DNA from: Deltaproteobacteria bacterium | Lineage (GTDB): Bacteria; Desulfobacterota; Syntrophia; Syntrophales; Smithellaceae | Direction of reading: 5' to 3' | Length of the DNA stretch: 9,321 bases | Assembly: GCA_011046295.1 (NCBI GenBank) | Contig: DSAV01000088.1 | Span: 1 to 9,321 of the forward strand | Part shown: piece by piece, positions 1-5,368 of the stretch | How the letters are laid out: each line of letters begins with the position of its first letter | Numbering within the stretch: position 1 is the stretch's first letter | Notes under the pieces: generated by a model | What the model saw: only the letters and a program-made list of their open reading frames with translations | What the model was told of the DNA's origin: nothing | Databases searched by the model: none | Translations under genes and position numbers: made by a program

Positions 1-70
1 TGCTCGGCGTTTATTAATAACTTCATCCCATTATACTATTTGTGCCTTTTATGGTACAAGCAGAGTCTAA

Positions 71-226
71 TGGAGGAGCGCAAGCGACGTAAATGCTGCG
101 ATAGCAAGGGAAAAAGAAATTAAAAAGTGGCTCAGAGAAAAGAAGAATAATCTTGTTAATCGAACAAATCCAAGTTGGAAAGATTTGGGCGAGGGATTGA
201 AAGATTTCTCTCTTCGTTCGAAATGA
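71..226 (+). pseudogene. Remnant of a GIY-YIG endonuclease gene (C-terminal part only)
   Basis: From about position 86 the frame reads DVNAAIAREKEIKKW, then LREKKNNLV, NRTNPSWKDLGEG and a final LRSK before TGA (224-226). This matches the C-terminal half of small stand-alone GIY-YIG (YhbQ/UPF0213-like) nucleases, where an AIAREKxIKxW helix and an NPxWxDL segment are typical. An in-frame TAA at 68-70 closes the frame upstream, and the catalytic N-terminal part with the GIY and YIG motifs is absent from all three + frames of bases 1-85, where I recognise nothing else. It is therefore a truncated, inactive remnant. It lies 62 bases before the B12-subunit gene and may have separated that gene from whatever once preceded it. 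The family assignment rests on remembered motif similarity. Confidence 0.7.
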
Positions 227-229
227 CAG
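202..229. repeat. Probable dispersed repeat at the 3' end of the GIY-YIG remnant
   Basis: The end of the nuclease remnant reads agatttctctcttcgttcg followed by aaatgacag. The reverse strand resembles the family of short dispersed bacterial sequences of the type TGTCATTTCGAACGAAGTGA followed by GAAATCT. I recall such sequences in many unrelated genomes, often next to or inside the last codons of GIY-YIG genes. Only one copy is visible in this window, so repetitiveness cannot be shown here. The call is from pattern memory. Confidence 0.4.
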
Positions 230-288
230 ATAATGTAAAAATTAATGCTTCATTGTTATGAGAAACATTTCACTGTGAGGACAATATT

Positions 289-690
289 ATGCCGGAAAGA
301 AAAATTCGTGTGATGGTAGCAAAGCCAGGCCTCGACGGCCATGACCGCGGCGCGCGTGTTTTGGCGCGCTGTTTTCGTGACGCCGGGTTTGAAGTCGTTT
401 ACACCGGTTGCCATCAAACGCCGGAACAAATAGCCGCCGCCGCCATTCAGGAAGATGTTGATCTGGTGGGATTGAGCTGTCTTTCCGGCGCGCACCGCGC
501 GCTTTTTCCGAAAGTTGTGGAGCTGCTGCGCGGGAAAGGCGCTGACGATATAACAGTCATCGGCGGCGGGATTATCCCGGAGCAGGATTTTCAGATCCTC
601 TATGACGCGGGCATTAAAGCCATTTTTACCCCCGGCGCTTCACTTGATTCCATTGTGGAATGGATTAAGACAAATATAAAATCGCGCTAA
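289..690 (+). CDS. Methylmalonyl-CoA mutase-type cobalamin-binding (small/C-terminal) subunit
   Basis: A 133-residue protein consisting only of the B12-binding Rossmann-like domain of acyl-CoA mutases. It shows the base-off/His-on signature D16-G-H18-D-R-G21, in which His18 would be the lower axial ligand of adenosylcobalamin. It also has GLSCLSGAH around residues 61-69 and the GGGIIP loop at 92-97 that lines the nucleotide tail. About 130 residues is the usual size for split small subunits of methylmalonyl-, isobutyryl- or 2-hydroxyisobutyryl-CoA mutase. The substrate is decided by the large subunit, which is not in the window. TGAGG 8 bases before the ATG supports the start. The downstream MeaB and adenosyltransferase genes favour methylmalonyl-CoA mutase (propionate/succinate interconversion, cytoplasmic), but isobutyryl- or hydroxyisobutyryl-CoA mutase cannot be excluded. 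Confidence 0.9.
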   Translation: MPERKIRVMVAKPGLDGHDRGARVLARCFRDAGFEVVYTGCHQTPEQIAAAAIQEDVDLVGLSCLSGAHRALFPKVVELLRGKGADDITVIGGGIIPEQDFQILYDAGIKAIFTPGASLDSIVEWIKTNIKSR

Positions 691-703
691 AAACTGATTT
701 AAT

Positions 704-1678
704 ATGGATTCTTTAATAAAAAAAATATGCGCGGGCGACGTGCGGCTGGCCTCACGCCTTATACGTGATATTGAAGATAAAGTGCCCGAAGCGAAAGCTA
801 AAATCAAAAAGCTCTACGCGCATACCGGCAAATCATTCATCATCGGCATCACTGGAGCGCCGGGCGCGGGAAAAAGCACGCTGACCGATGCTTTGATAAC
901 CGAGCTGCGCAAAAAAAATAAAACCGTCGGTGTTCTGGCCGTCGATCCCACCAGCCCTTTTACCGGCGGGGCGATTTTAGGCGACCGCATCCGCATGCAG
1001 AAACACGCGGAAGATGAAGGCGTCTTTGTGCGGTCACTCGCCACGCGCGGCGCACTGGGCGGACTTTCTCAGGCCGCGGGCGATGCCATTCACGTGATGG
1101 AAGCGATGGGTAAGGACATCATCATCGTGGAAACGGTCGGCATCGGCCAACAGGAAATCGATGTTATCAATCACGCGCACAGCGTTGTCGTCGTTCTTGT
1201 TCCCGGCATGGGTGATGAAATTCAGACGATGAAAGCCGGTTTGATGGAAATCGCCGATGTTTTTGTCGTAAACAAAGCCAACCGTCCCGGCGCCAACCAG
1301 TTGCAGACGGAACTGGCTTCCATGCTGAAGCTCGCTTCAAAAAACGGCGCGAGCTGGCAGACACCGATTGTCATGGTGGGAGACGCTTTTGAACCGGATA
1401 GCTTCACGGAAAAAACCGCCGAGCTTGCCCAAAAAATCGAAGAACATCATCAGCATCTGATAGAAAGCGGCAAACTTACCGAAAGGATGCACCGCAAAGC
1501 ACTGGCGGAAATTAACGACGCTTTAAGTTTTTGCCTTCTGGAGCCGATTATTGAAGAGCTGACTTCCACAGGGAAGCTGAAGCATTTTGCGGATAAGATA
1601 AAAAACAGGAAGGCCGATCCTTATTCCGTCGCGGAAGAAATCGCTAAAAATTATTTTATCAGGCAGGATAAGAAATGA
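704..1678 (+). CDS. meaB: MeaB/ArgK-family GTPase, acyl-CoA mutase chaperone
   Basis: A 324-residue G3E-type P-loop protein. MeaB proteins gate adenosylcobalamin loading into methylmalonyl-CoA mutase and protect the enzyme from inactivation, using GTP hydrolysis. Visible motifs: Walker A GAPGAGKST (51-59), the family-specific DPTSPFTGGAILGDRIRM (81-98), ETVGIGQQE (143-151) covering the Walker B/switch region, and the C-terminal helical dimerisation arm with HHQHLIESGKL from about 248. The guanine-recognition motif is unusual: NKAN at 190-193 where NKxD is expected. The usual G5 stretch (SA or TxGxG type) is replaced by VMVGDAFEPDS around 223-233. The gene starts 13 bases after the mutase subunit with no clear Shine-Dalgarno, suggesting translational coupling, and its stop overlaps the next start (ATGA). 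Family identity is firm; normal GTP specificity is not. Confidence 0.93.
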   Translation: MDSLIKKICAGDVRLASRLIRDIEDKVPEAKAKIKKLYAHTGKSFIIGITGAPGAGKSTLTDALITELRKKNKTVGVLAVDPTSPFTGGAILGDRIRMQKHAEDEGVFVRSLATRGALGGLSQAAGDAIHVMEAMGKDIIIVETVGIGQQEIDVINHAHSVVVVLVPGMGDEIQTMKAGLMEIADVFVVNKANRPGANQLQTELASMLKLASKNGASWQTPIVMVGDAFEPDSFTEKTAELAQKIEEHHQHLIESGKLTERMHRKALAEINDALSFCLLEPIIEELTSTGKLKHFADKIKNRKADPYSVAEEIAKNYFIRQDKK

Positions 1679-2292
1679 AAGCCGTGAAAAGTAAAAAAAA
1701 GTCTTTGCCCATACCTTTGAAAAAAAAGAAAACCACTACGCCTGAAAAAACAAAAAAGATCATTCCCAAAACAGACCGCGGTCTGGTGATGGTAATTACC
1801 GGAAACGGCAAGGGGAAGACAACTGCCGCTTTCGGCCAGGCGCTGCGCTCCATCGGCCAGGGGTATAATGTTTTCATCGTGCAATTCATGAAGGGCAGAA
1901 AATACGGAGAATTCATCGCCGCGCAAAAATATCTGCCAAATTTAACCATTCGCCGCTGCGGCCTGGATAGTTTTGTCATGCGCGATAATCCCGCCGCTAT
2001 TGATATTCAAATGGCGCAAAAAGGGCTGGCCGCCGCACGAAAAGCCATCAAAAGCGGTAAATACGACATGGTTATCCTCGATGAAGCCAACGTCGCAATT
2101 GATTTTAAATTAATCAGCCTGCATGATGTTATTGATCTAATCAAAAACAAGCCCGCGCACCTTGACCTAATACTTACCGGCCGTTACGCCCCGACGGAAA
2201 TAATTGATCTTGCCGATACCGTAAGCGATATTCAGGAAATCAAGCATCACTACGCCGCAGGAATAAAGGACCGTGCCGGTATCGAATTCTGA
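1675..2292 (+). CDS. cobO: Cob(I)yrinic acid a,c-diamide adenosyltransferase (CobO/BtuR type)
   Basis: A 205-residue corrinoid adenosyltransferase that transfers the 5'-deoxyadenosyl group of ATP to cob(I)alamin or precursor corrinoids. Motifs: P-loop TGNGKGKTT (42-50) followed by AAFGQALRS; VQFMKGRKYGE (69-79); DEANVAIDF (136-144) in place of the usual DExNxAL; LTGRYAP (168-174), close to the typical LTGR segment; and the conserved C-terminal GIEF end. The first ~35 residues are a lysine-rich, low-complexity extension (MKAVKSKKKS, LKKKKTTT, EKTKK) beyond the CobO core, possibly unstructured or used for partner binding. The start ATG overlaps the meaB stop by four bases, with AGGATA upstream. 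Context points to supply of adenosylcobalamin to the mutase rather than to de novo B12 synthesis, since no other cob genes are present. Confidence 0.92.
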   Translation: MKAVKSKKKSLPIPLKKKKTTTPEKTKKIIPKTDRGLVMVITGNGKGKTTAAFGQALRSIGQGYNVFIVQFMKGRKYGEFIAAQKYLPNLTIRRCGLDSFVMRDNPAAIDIQMAQKGLAAARKAIKSGKYDMVILDEANVAIDFKLISLHDVIDLIKNKPAHLDLILTGRYAPTEIIDLADTVSDIQEIKHHYAAGIKDRAGIEF

Positions 2293-2365
2293 TTAAAAAG
2301 TAAATATTTTTCAAGCCTTCCGGCATCAGAAAAAGCAGTTACAGCCAGCTGTCAGATTTTAGTAA

Positions 2366-2419
2366 AAAAAGGTATAATACCTAAAAATGGGGCCTCATTT
2401 TTAGGTATTATACCTTTTT
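2366..2419. repeat. Perfect 24-bp inverted repeat (hairpin), possible bidirectional terminator
   Basis: The left arm is 2366-2389 and the right arm 2396-2419. They are exact reverse complements, with the 6-nt loop gggcct between them. The stem begins with five A and ends with five T, so the RNA would have an A-tract/U-tract layout compatible with intrinsic termination in either direction, although the stem is AT-rich. Each arm contains a near-palindrome (GGTATAATACC on the left arm). A related partial copy, taatgcctaaaaa, follows at 2424-2436, matching taatacctaaaaa at 2375-2387 with one difference. It sits between cobO and the next transcription unit, where a terminator is expected. It could also be a miniature mobile element or an operator. 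Confidence 0.7.
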
Positions 2420-2482
2420 GGCTTAATGCCTAAAAAAAATACTTCCGCTCATTTCCCCGGATAAACTATTTCACATTTTTTC

Positions 2483-2511
2483 TTGACAAATGTACCAGAG
2501 ATAAGTAATTA
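2483..2511 (+). promoter_or_regulatory. Probable sigma70-type promoter of the Rrf2/sulfur operon
   Basis: A perfect -35 hexamer TTGACA lies at 2483-2488, preceded by a T-rich run. At the 17-base spacing the -10 position reads TAATTA (2506-2511), a poor match; no better -10 is seen at 16-18 bases. A weak -10 that overlaps the dyad just downstream fits a promoter repressed or tuned by the Rrf2 product. Nothing else upstream of the operon looks as promoter-like. The exact transcription start is not determinable. Confidence 0.5.
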
Positions 2512-2540
2512 CTAGCGCTACGATAGTAAAGCTAGTAATT
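2507..2540. promoter_or_regulatory. Candidate Rrf2 operator: dyad plus third half-site
   Basis: Three copies of a CTAGTAA-like half-site are present: TTACTAG (reverse orientation, 2509-2515), ATAGTAA (2523-2529) and CTAGTAA (2532-2538). The first two form a 21-bp dyad, TTACTA/TAGTAA with an inner CG/CG, pairing at 8 of 10 positions (2509-2529). The first and third give a perfect 10-bp inverted repeat, AATTACTAGC against GCTAGTAATT, with 14 bases between. The array overlaps the expected -10 and lies 17 bases before the Rrf2 start codon, the usual position for an autoregulatory site. Assignment to the Rrf2 protein is inference from position and symmetry. Confidence 0.6.
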
Positions 2541-2556
2541 GTCTTTGGTGACTGAG

Positions 2557-2997
2557 ATGAAACTTTCTACAAGAACACGCTACGGCGTAAGATTAATGGC
2601 GGCTCTCGCGCAGAACTATGGGAAAAAGCCCGTATTTCTTAAAGATATTGCTAAAGGTGAAGGTATTTCCGAAAAATATTTGAGTTTGATCATCATCCCT
2701 TTGCGGGGCGTGAATTTAGTAACTTCTGTCCGCGGGGCGCACGGTGGATACAATTTATCAAAGGAGCCTTCACAAATCACTCTAAAGGAAATTGTAGATG
2801 TTTTGGAGGGGGACTGTTCGCTGGTTGATTGCGTGAAGAATCCATCTTCTTGTTCAAGAGCCCCCATTTGCGCGAGTCACGATATTTGGGTTCTTGTCGG
2901 AAAAAAGATTGCCGATACCCTGAGTTCAATCACTCTGGATATGCTGGTGAAAATGAATCAGGAAAAAGCGGGAAATAACATTATGCGGGATATCTGA
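2557..2997 (+). CDS. Rrf2-family transcriptional regulator with Fe-S-type cysteines
   Basis: A 146-residue winged-helix regulator of the Rrf2 family (IscR, CymR, NsrR, RirA). The ATG at 2557 gives the canonical MKLSTRTRYGVRLM start; an in-frame TTG at 2539 would add six residues and lies inside the operator dyad, so I reject it. The DNA-binding region is ISEKYLSLIIIPLR (37-50) with the wing SVRGAHGGYNLS (57-68). Four cysteines, C87, C92, C99 and C105, fall in the cluster-binding region; IscR uses three cysteines with similar spacing plus a histidine, so [2Fe-2S] binding is plausible. It heads the sulfur amino-acid genes, only 16 bases before metY, suggesting that it senses Fe-S, cysteine or sulfide status. 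CymR, a cysteine-metabolism repressor, is a functional analogue. Which signal it reads cannot be told from sequence. Confidence 0.93.
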   Translation: MKLSTRTRYGVRLMAALAQNYGKKPVFLKDIAKGEGISEKYLSLIIIPLRGVNLVTSVRGAHGGYNLSKEPSQITLKEIVDVLEGDCSLVDCVKNPSSCSRAPICASHDIWVLVGKKIADTLSSITLDMLVKMNQEKAGNNIMRDI

Positions 2998-3013
2998 AAA
3001 AAGGAGATATGCG

Positions 3014-4306
3014 ATGAGCAAAGTTGACGCAAAATTAAAAATTGAAACACTGGCCCTGCATGGGGGCCAAGAGCCGGACCCGACGACGGGTTCGCGCGCC
3101 GTGCCGATTTATCAGACGACATCGTATCAATTTCGCGATACCGACCATGCCGCCGCGCTCTTCAGCCTGACCGAGTTCGGAAACATCTACACGCGCCTGA
3201 TGAATCCGACCAACGATGTTTTGGAGAAAAGACTCGCGCTCTTGGACGGCGGTGTCGGGGCGCTGGCGCTGGCCAGCGGCCAGTCGGCCATTACGCTGGC
3301 GCTGCTCAACATCGCACAGGCGGGTGATGAAATTGTCTCGGCCGACAATCTCTACGGCGGCACCTATACGCTGTTTCACTACACGTTTCCCCGGCTGGGC
3401 ATCAAAGTGAAGTTCGTGAAGTCCAACGACCTGGCCGCGCTCAATGACGCTATAGGACCGAAAACGAAAGCCGTGTATGCCGAATCCATCGGGAACCCCA
3501 AGATGGACGTGGCGGATCTGACAGGCATTGCCGCAATCGCGCACAAACACGGCATCCCGTTTATTCTGGACAATACCGTCTCTCCGTACCTGTTGCGGCC
3601 GTTTGATTTCGGCGTGGATATTCTAGTGTATTCCGCGACAAAATTCATCGGGGGTCATGGCACGTCGCTGGGCGGTTTGATTGTGGATTCCGGTAAGTTC
3701 GAATGGACCAACGGAAAATTTCCGCTGATTGCCGATGCGGATCCCGCCTATCACGGGCTTAACTTTGTCGAGGCGCTCAAACCCATGGGCAACATCGCCT
3801 ACATCACCAAAGCGCGCGTGGTGCTCCTGCGCGATCTGGGACCGGCCATGTCGCCGTTCAACGCGTTTTTGTTTTTGCAGGGACTGGAGACTCTGCACCT
3901 GAGAATGGAGCGCCATTCGCGAAACGCGCAGAAGGTTGCCTTGCATCTGGAGAAGCATCCGAAAGTTGCGTGGGTGAATTATCCGGGGTTGGCCTCAAGT
4001 CCGGAAAAAGACAGAGTGGCAAAATATCTGAAACGCGGCGCGGGTGCGATTATGGGTTTCGGCGTTAAGGGCGGCATTGAGGCGGGGAAGAAATTCATCA
4101 ATTCCCTGCAACTGATTTCGCACCTGGCCAACATTGGGGATGCCAAAACACTCGCGATTCATCCGGCATCGACCACGCATTCGCAGTTGTCGCCCGAAGA
4201 ACAGCAGGCCACCGGTGTCACGCCGGATTTCATCCGCCTGTCGATTGGCATTGAACATATCGACGACATTTTGGCGGATATCGACCAGGCATTAGGTAAA
4301 ATTTAA
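3014..4306 (+). CDS. metY: O-acetylhomoserine sulfhydrylase (O-acetylhomoserine aminocarboxypropyltransferase)
   Basis: A 430-residue PLP enzyme of the Cys/Met metabolism (gamma-family) group; its length is typical of O-acetylhomoserine sulfhydrylases, longer than cystathionine gamma-synthase (~380-400). It condenses O-acetylhomoserine with sulfide to homocysteine in the cytoplasm. Signatures: ETLALHGGQEPDPTTGSRAVP at the N-terminus, YTRLMNPTNDVLEKR (59-73), ASGQSA (87-92), ILDNT with D186 for the PLP nitrogen, the Schiff-base lysine K210 in SATKFIGGHGTSLGG, DPAYHGLNF, and the C-terminal HPASTTHSQLSPEEQ. A strong AAGGAGAT precedes the ATG by 5 bases. With metX downstream it completes direct sulfhydrylation to homocysteine; no transsulfuration genes are seen. 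Confidence 0.95.
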   Translation: MSKVDAKLKIETLALHGGQEPDPTTGSRAVPIYQTTSYQFRDTDHAAALFSLTEFGNIYTRLMNPTNDVLEKRLALLDGGVGALALASGQSAITLALLNIAQAGDEIVSADNLYGGTYTLFHYTFPRLGIKVKFVKSNDLAALNDAIGPKTKAVYAESIGNPKMDVADLTGIAAIAHKHGIPFILDNTVSPYLLRPFDFGVDILVYSATKFIGGHGTSLGGLIVDSGKFEWTNGKFPLIADADPAYHGLNFVEALKPMGNIAYITKARVVLLRDLGPAMSPFNAFLFLQGLETLHLRMERHSRNAQKVALHLEKHPKVAWVNYPGLASSPEKDRVAKYLKRGAGAIMGFGVKGGIEAGKKFINSLQLISHLANIGDAKTLAIHPASTTHSQLSPEEQQATGVTPDFIRLSIGIEHIDDILADIDQALGKI

Positions 4307-4317
4307 TTCCATAATCC

Positions 4318-4351
4318 ACTCTCCCCTAGCGGGAGAGAGTTAGGGTGAGGG
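4318..4351. repeat. Dispersed palindromic (REP-like) repeat between metY and cysK
   Basis: The sequence actctcccctagcgggagag followed by agttagggtgagggg closely resembles an interspersed repeat I recall from many proteobacterial and related genomes (CTCTCCC-loop-GGGAGAG followed by a TTAGGGTGAGGGG tail). CTCTCCC (4319-4325) and GGGAGAG (4331-4337) form a 7-bp GC-rich stem with a 5-base loop. It has no U-tract, so it is unlikely to be a full terminator, but it could attenuate transcription or stabilise the upstream mRNA. It begins 12 bases after the metY stop and ends 26 bases before the cysK start. Only one copy is in this window. Confidence 0.65.
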
Positions 4352-4377
4352 GGGTTCCCAACAAAAAGGAGATGGTT

Positions 4378-5337
4378 ATGAAAAAGATTTATGAAGACAA
4401 CTCGAAGTCCATCGGCAACACGCCTTTGGTGAGATTGAATCGTGTGACTAACGGCGCGAAAGCGACGGTGCTTGCGAAAATCGAAGGCCGCAATCCGGCC
4501 TACTCCGTCAAATGCCGGATCGGCGCGGCCATGATCTGGGACGCGGAAGAAAATGGCCTGCTCAAGCCCGGTATGGAAATCATCGAGCCCACCAGCGGCA
4601 ACACGGGCATCGCCCTGGCCTATGTCGCGGCGGCGCGTGGCTACAAGCTCACGCTCACCATGCCGGAGACGATGAGCATCGAACGAAGAAGGGTGCTGGC
4701 AGCCTTCGGCGCGAATCTGGTATTAACGCCCGGCACGGAAGGTATGAAAGGCGCAATTAATAAAGCCGAAATGATTGCCGCCTCCGATCCGAAAAAATAT
4801 TTTCTGCCCCAACAGTTTAAAAATCCAGCCAACCCGGCGATTCACGAGAAAACCACAGGGCCGGAAATCTGGAACGATACCGAAGGCGCAATTGACGTTC
4901 TGGTATCGGGTGTGGGGACAGGCGGCACGATTACCGGTGTGTCGCGCTACATTAAAAAGACGATGAGCAAAAAGATTCTGTCCGTTGCAGTGGAACCCAA
5001 AGAAAGCCACGTCATCAGCCAGAAACTGGCCGGCCAGGAGCTCAAACCCTCGCCGCACAAGATTCAGGGCATCGGCGCAGGCTTCATCCCCGATACGCTG
5101 GATTTAACGATGGTGGACCGCGTCGAGCAGGTGGACAGCGCGGAAGCGGTAGCGTTCGCCCGCAGGCTGGCCAAAGAAGAAGGTATGCTGGTCGGCATTT
5201 CCTGCGGCGCCGCGGCAGCAGCAGCCGTACGTCTGGCCAAACAGGTAGAGTTTGCCGGCAAAAACATCGTCGTCATTCTGCCGGACGCGGGAGAACGATA
5301 TCTGTCCACGGTTTTATTTGAGGGGGTAGGTGTTTAA
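4378..5337 (+). CDS. cysK: Cysteine synthase A (O-acetylserine sulfhydrylase)
   Basis: A 319-residue fold-type II PLP enzyme that makes L-cysteine from O-acetylserine and sulfide. It is very similar to E. coli CysK over its whole length: KIYEDNSKSIGNTPLVRLNR at the N-terminus, the Schiff-base lysine K45 in NPAYSVKCRIGA, the substrate loop PTSGNTGIAL (71-80), the family segment TMPETMSIERRR, the phosphate-binding GVGTGGTITGVSRYIK from 179, KIQGIGAGFIP (228-238), ISCGAAA (274-280; E. coli has ISSGAA) and ILPDAGERYLS. I chose the ATG at 4378 because AAGGAG stands 6 bases before it and MKKIYEDNS aligns with the E. coli start. A GTG at 4345 in the same frame lies inside the dispersed repeat and is rejected, and an ATG at 4372 overlaps the ribosome binding site. 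Confidence 0.96.
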   Translation: MKKIYEDNSKSIGNTPLVRLNRVTNGAKATVLAKIEGRNPAYSVKCRIGAAMIWDAEENGLLKPGMEIIEPTSGNTGIALAYVAAARGYKLTLTMPETMSIERRRVLAAFGANLVLTPGTEGMKGAINKAEMIAASDPKKYFLPQQFKNPANPAIHEKTTGPEIWNDTEGAIDVLVSGVGTGGTITGVSRYIKKTMSKKILSVAVEPKESHVISQKLAGQELKPSPHKIQGIGAGFIPDTLDLTMVDRVEQVDSAEAVAFARRLAKEEGMLVGISCGAAAAAAVRLAKQVEFAGKNIVVILPDAGERYLSTVLFEGVGV

Positions 5338-5368
5338 TTGATATTGTTTAGACGAAAAAGGAAAAAAT

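Noticed and set aside
227..288. Possible promoter or cobalamin riboswitch upstream of the B12 subunit gene
   Set aside because: No convincing -35/-10 pair is visible and the stretch is far too short for a cobalamin riboswitch, which also needs a B12-box that I do not see in 1-288.
1651..1979. Two reverse-strand open frames over the meaB/cobO junction
   Set aside because: They are complementary to the lysine-rich start and P-loop of cobO (giving phenylalanine-rich translations) and show no domain.
2293..2365. Small hairpins (gccttccggc, acagccagctgt) after cobO
   Set aside because: Stems are only 3-5 bp without a U-tract; the 24-bp repeat just downstream is the far stronger candidate for termination.
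2539..2556. TTG start extending the Rrf2 protein by six residues
   Set aside because: MKLSTRTRYG at 2557 is the standard family N-terminus, and the extension falls within the operator-like repeat.
3035..3550. Reverse-strand open frame of 171 codons opposite metY
   Set aside because: It lies entirely within metY, whose PLP-enzyme motifs are clear throughout; the antisense translation shows no recognisable domain and is explained by the codon bias of metY.
4345..4377. GTG start extending CysK by eleven residues
   Set aside because: It begins inside the dispersed palindromic repeat and has no homology to CysK; the AAGGAG site fits the ATG at 4378.
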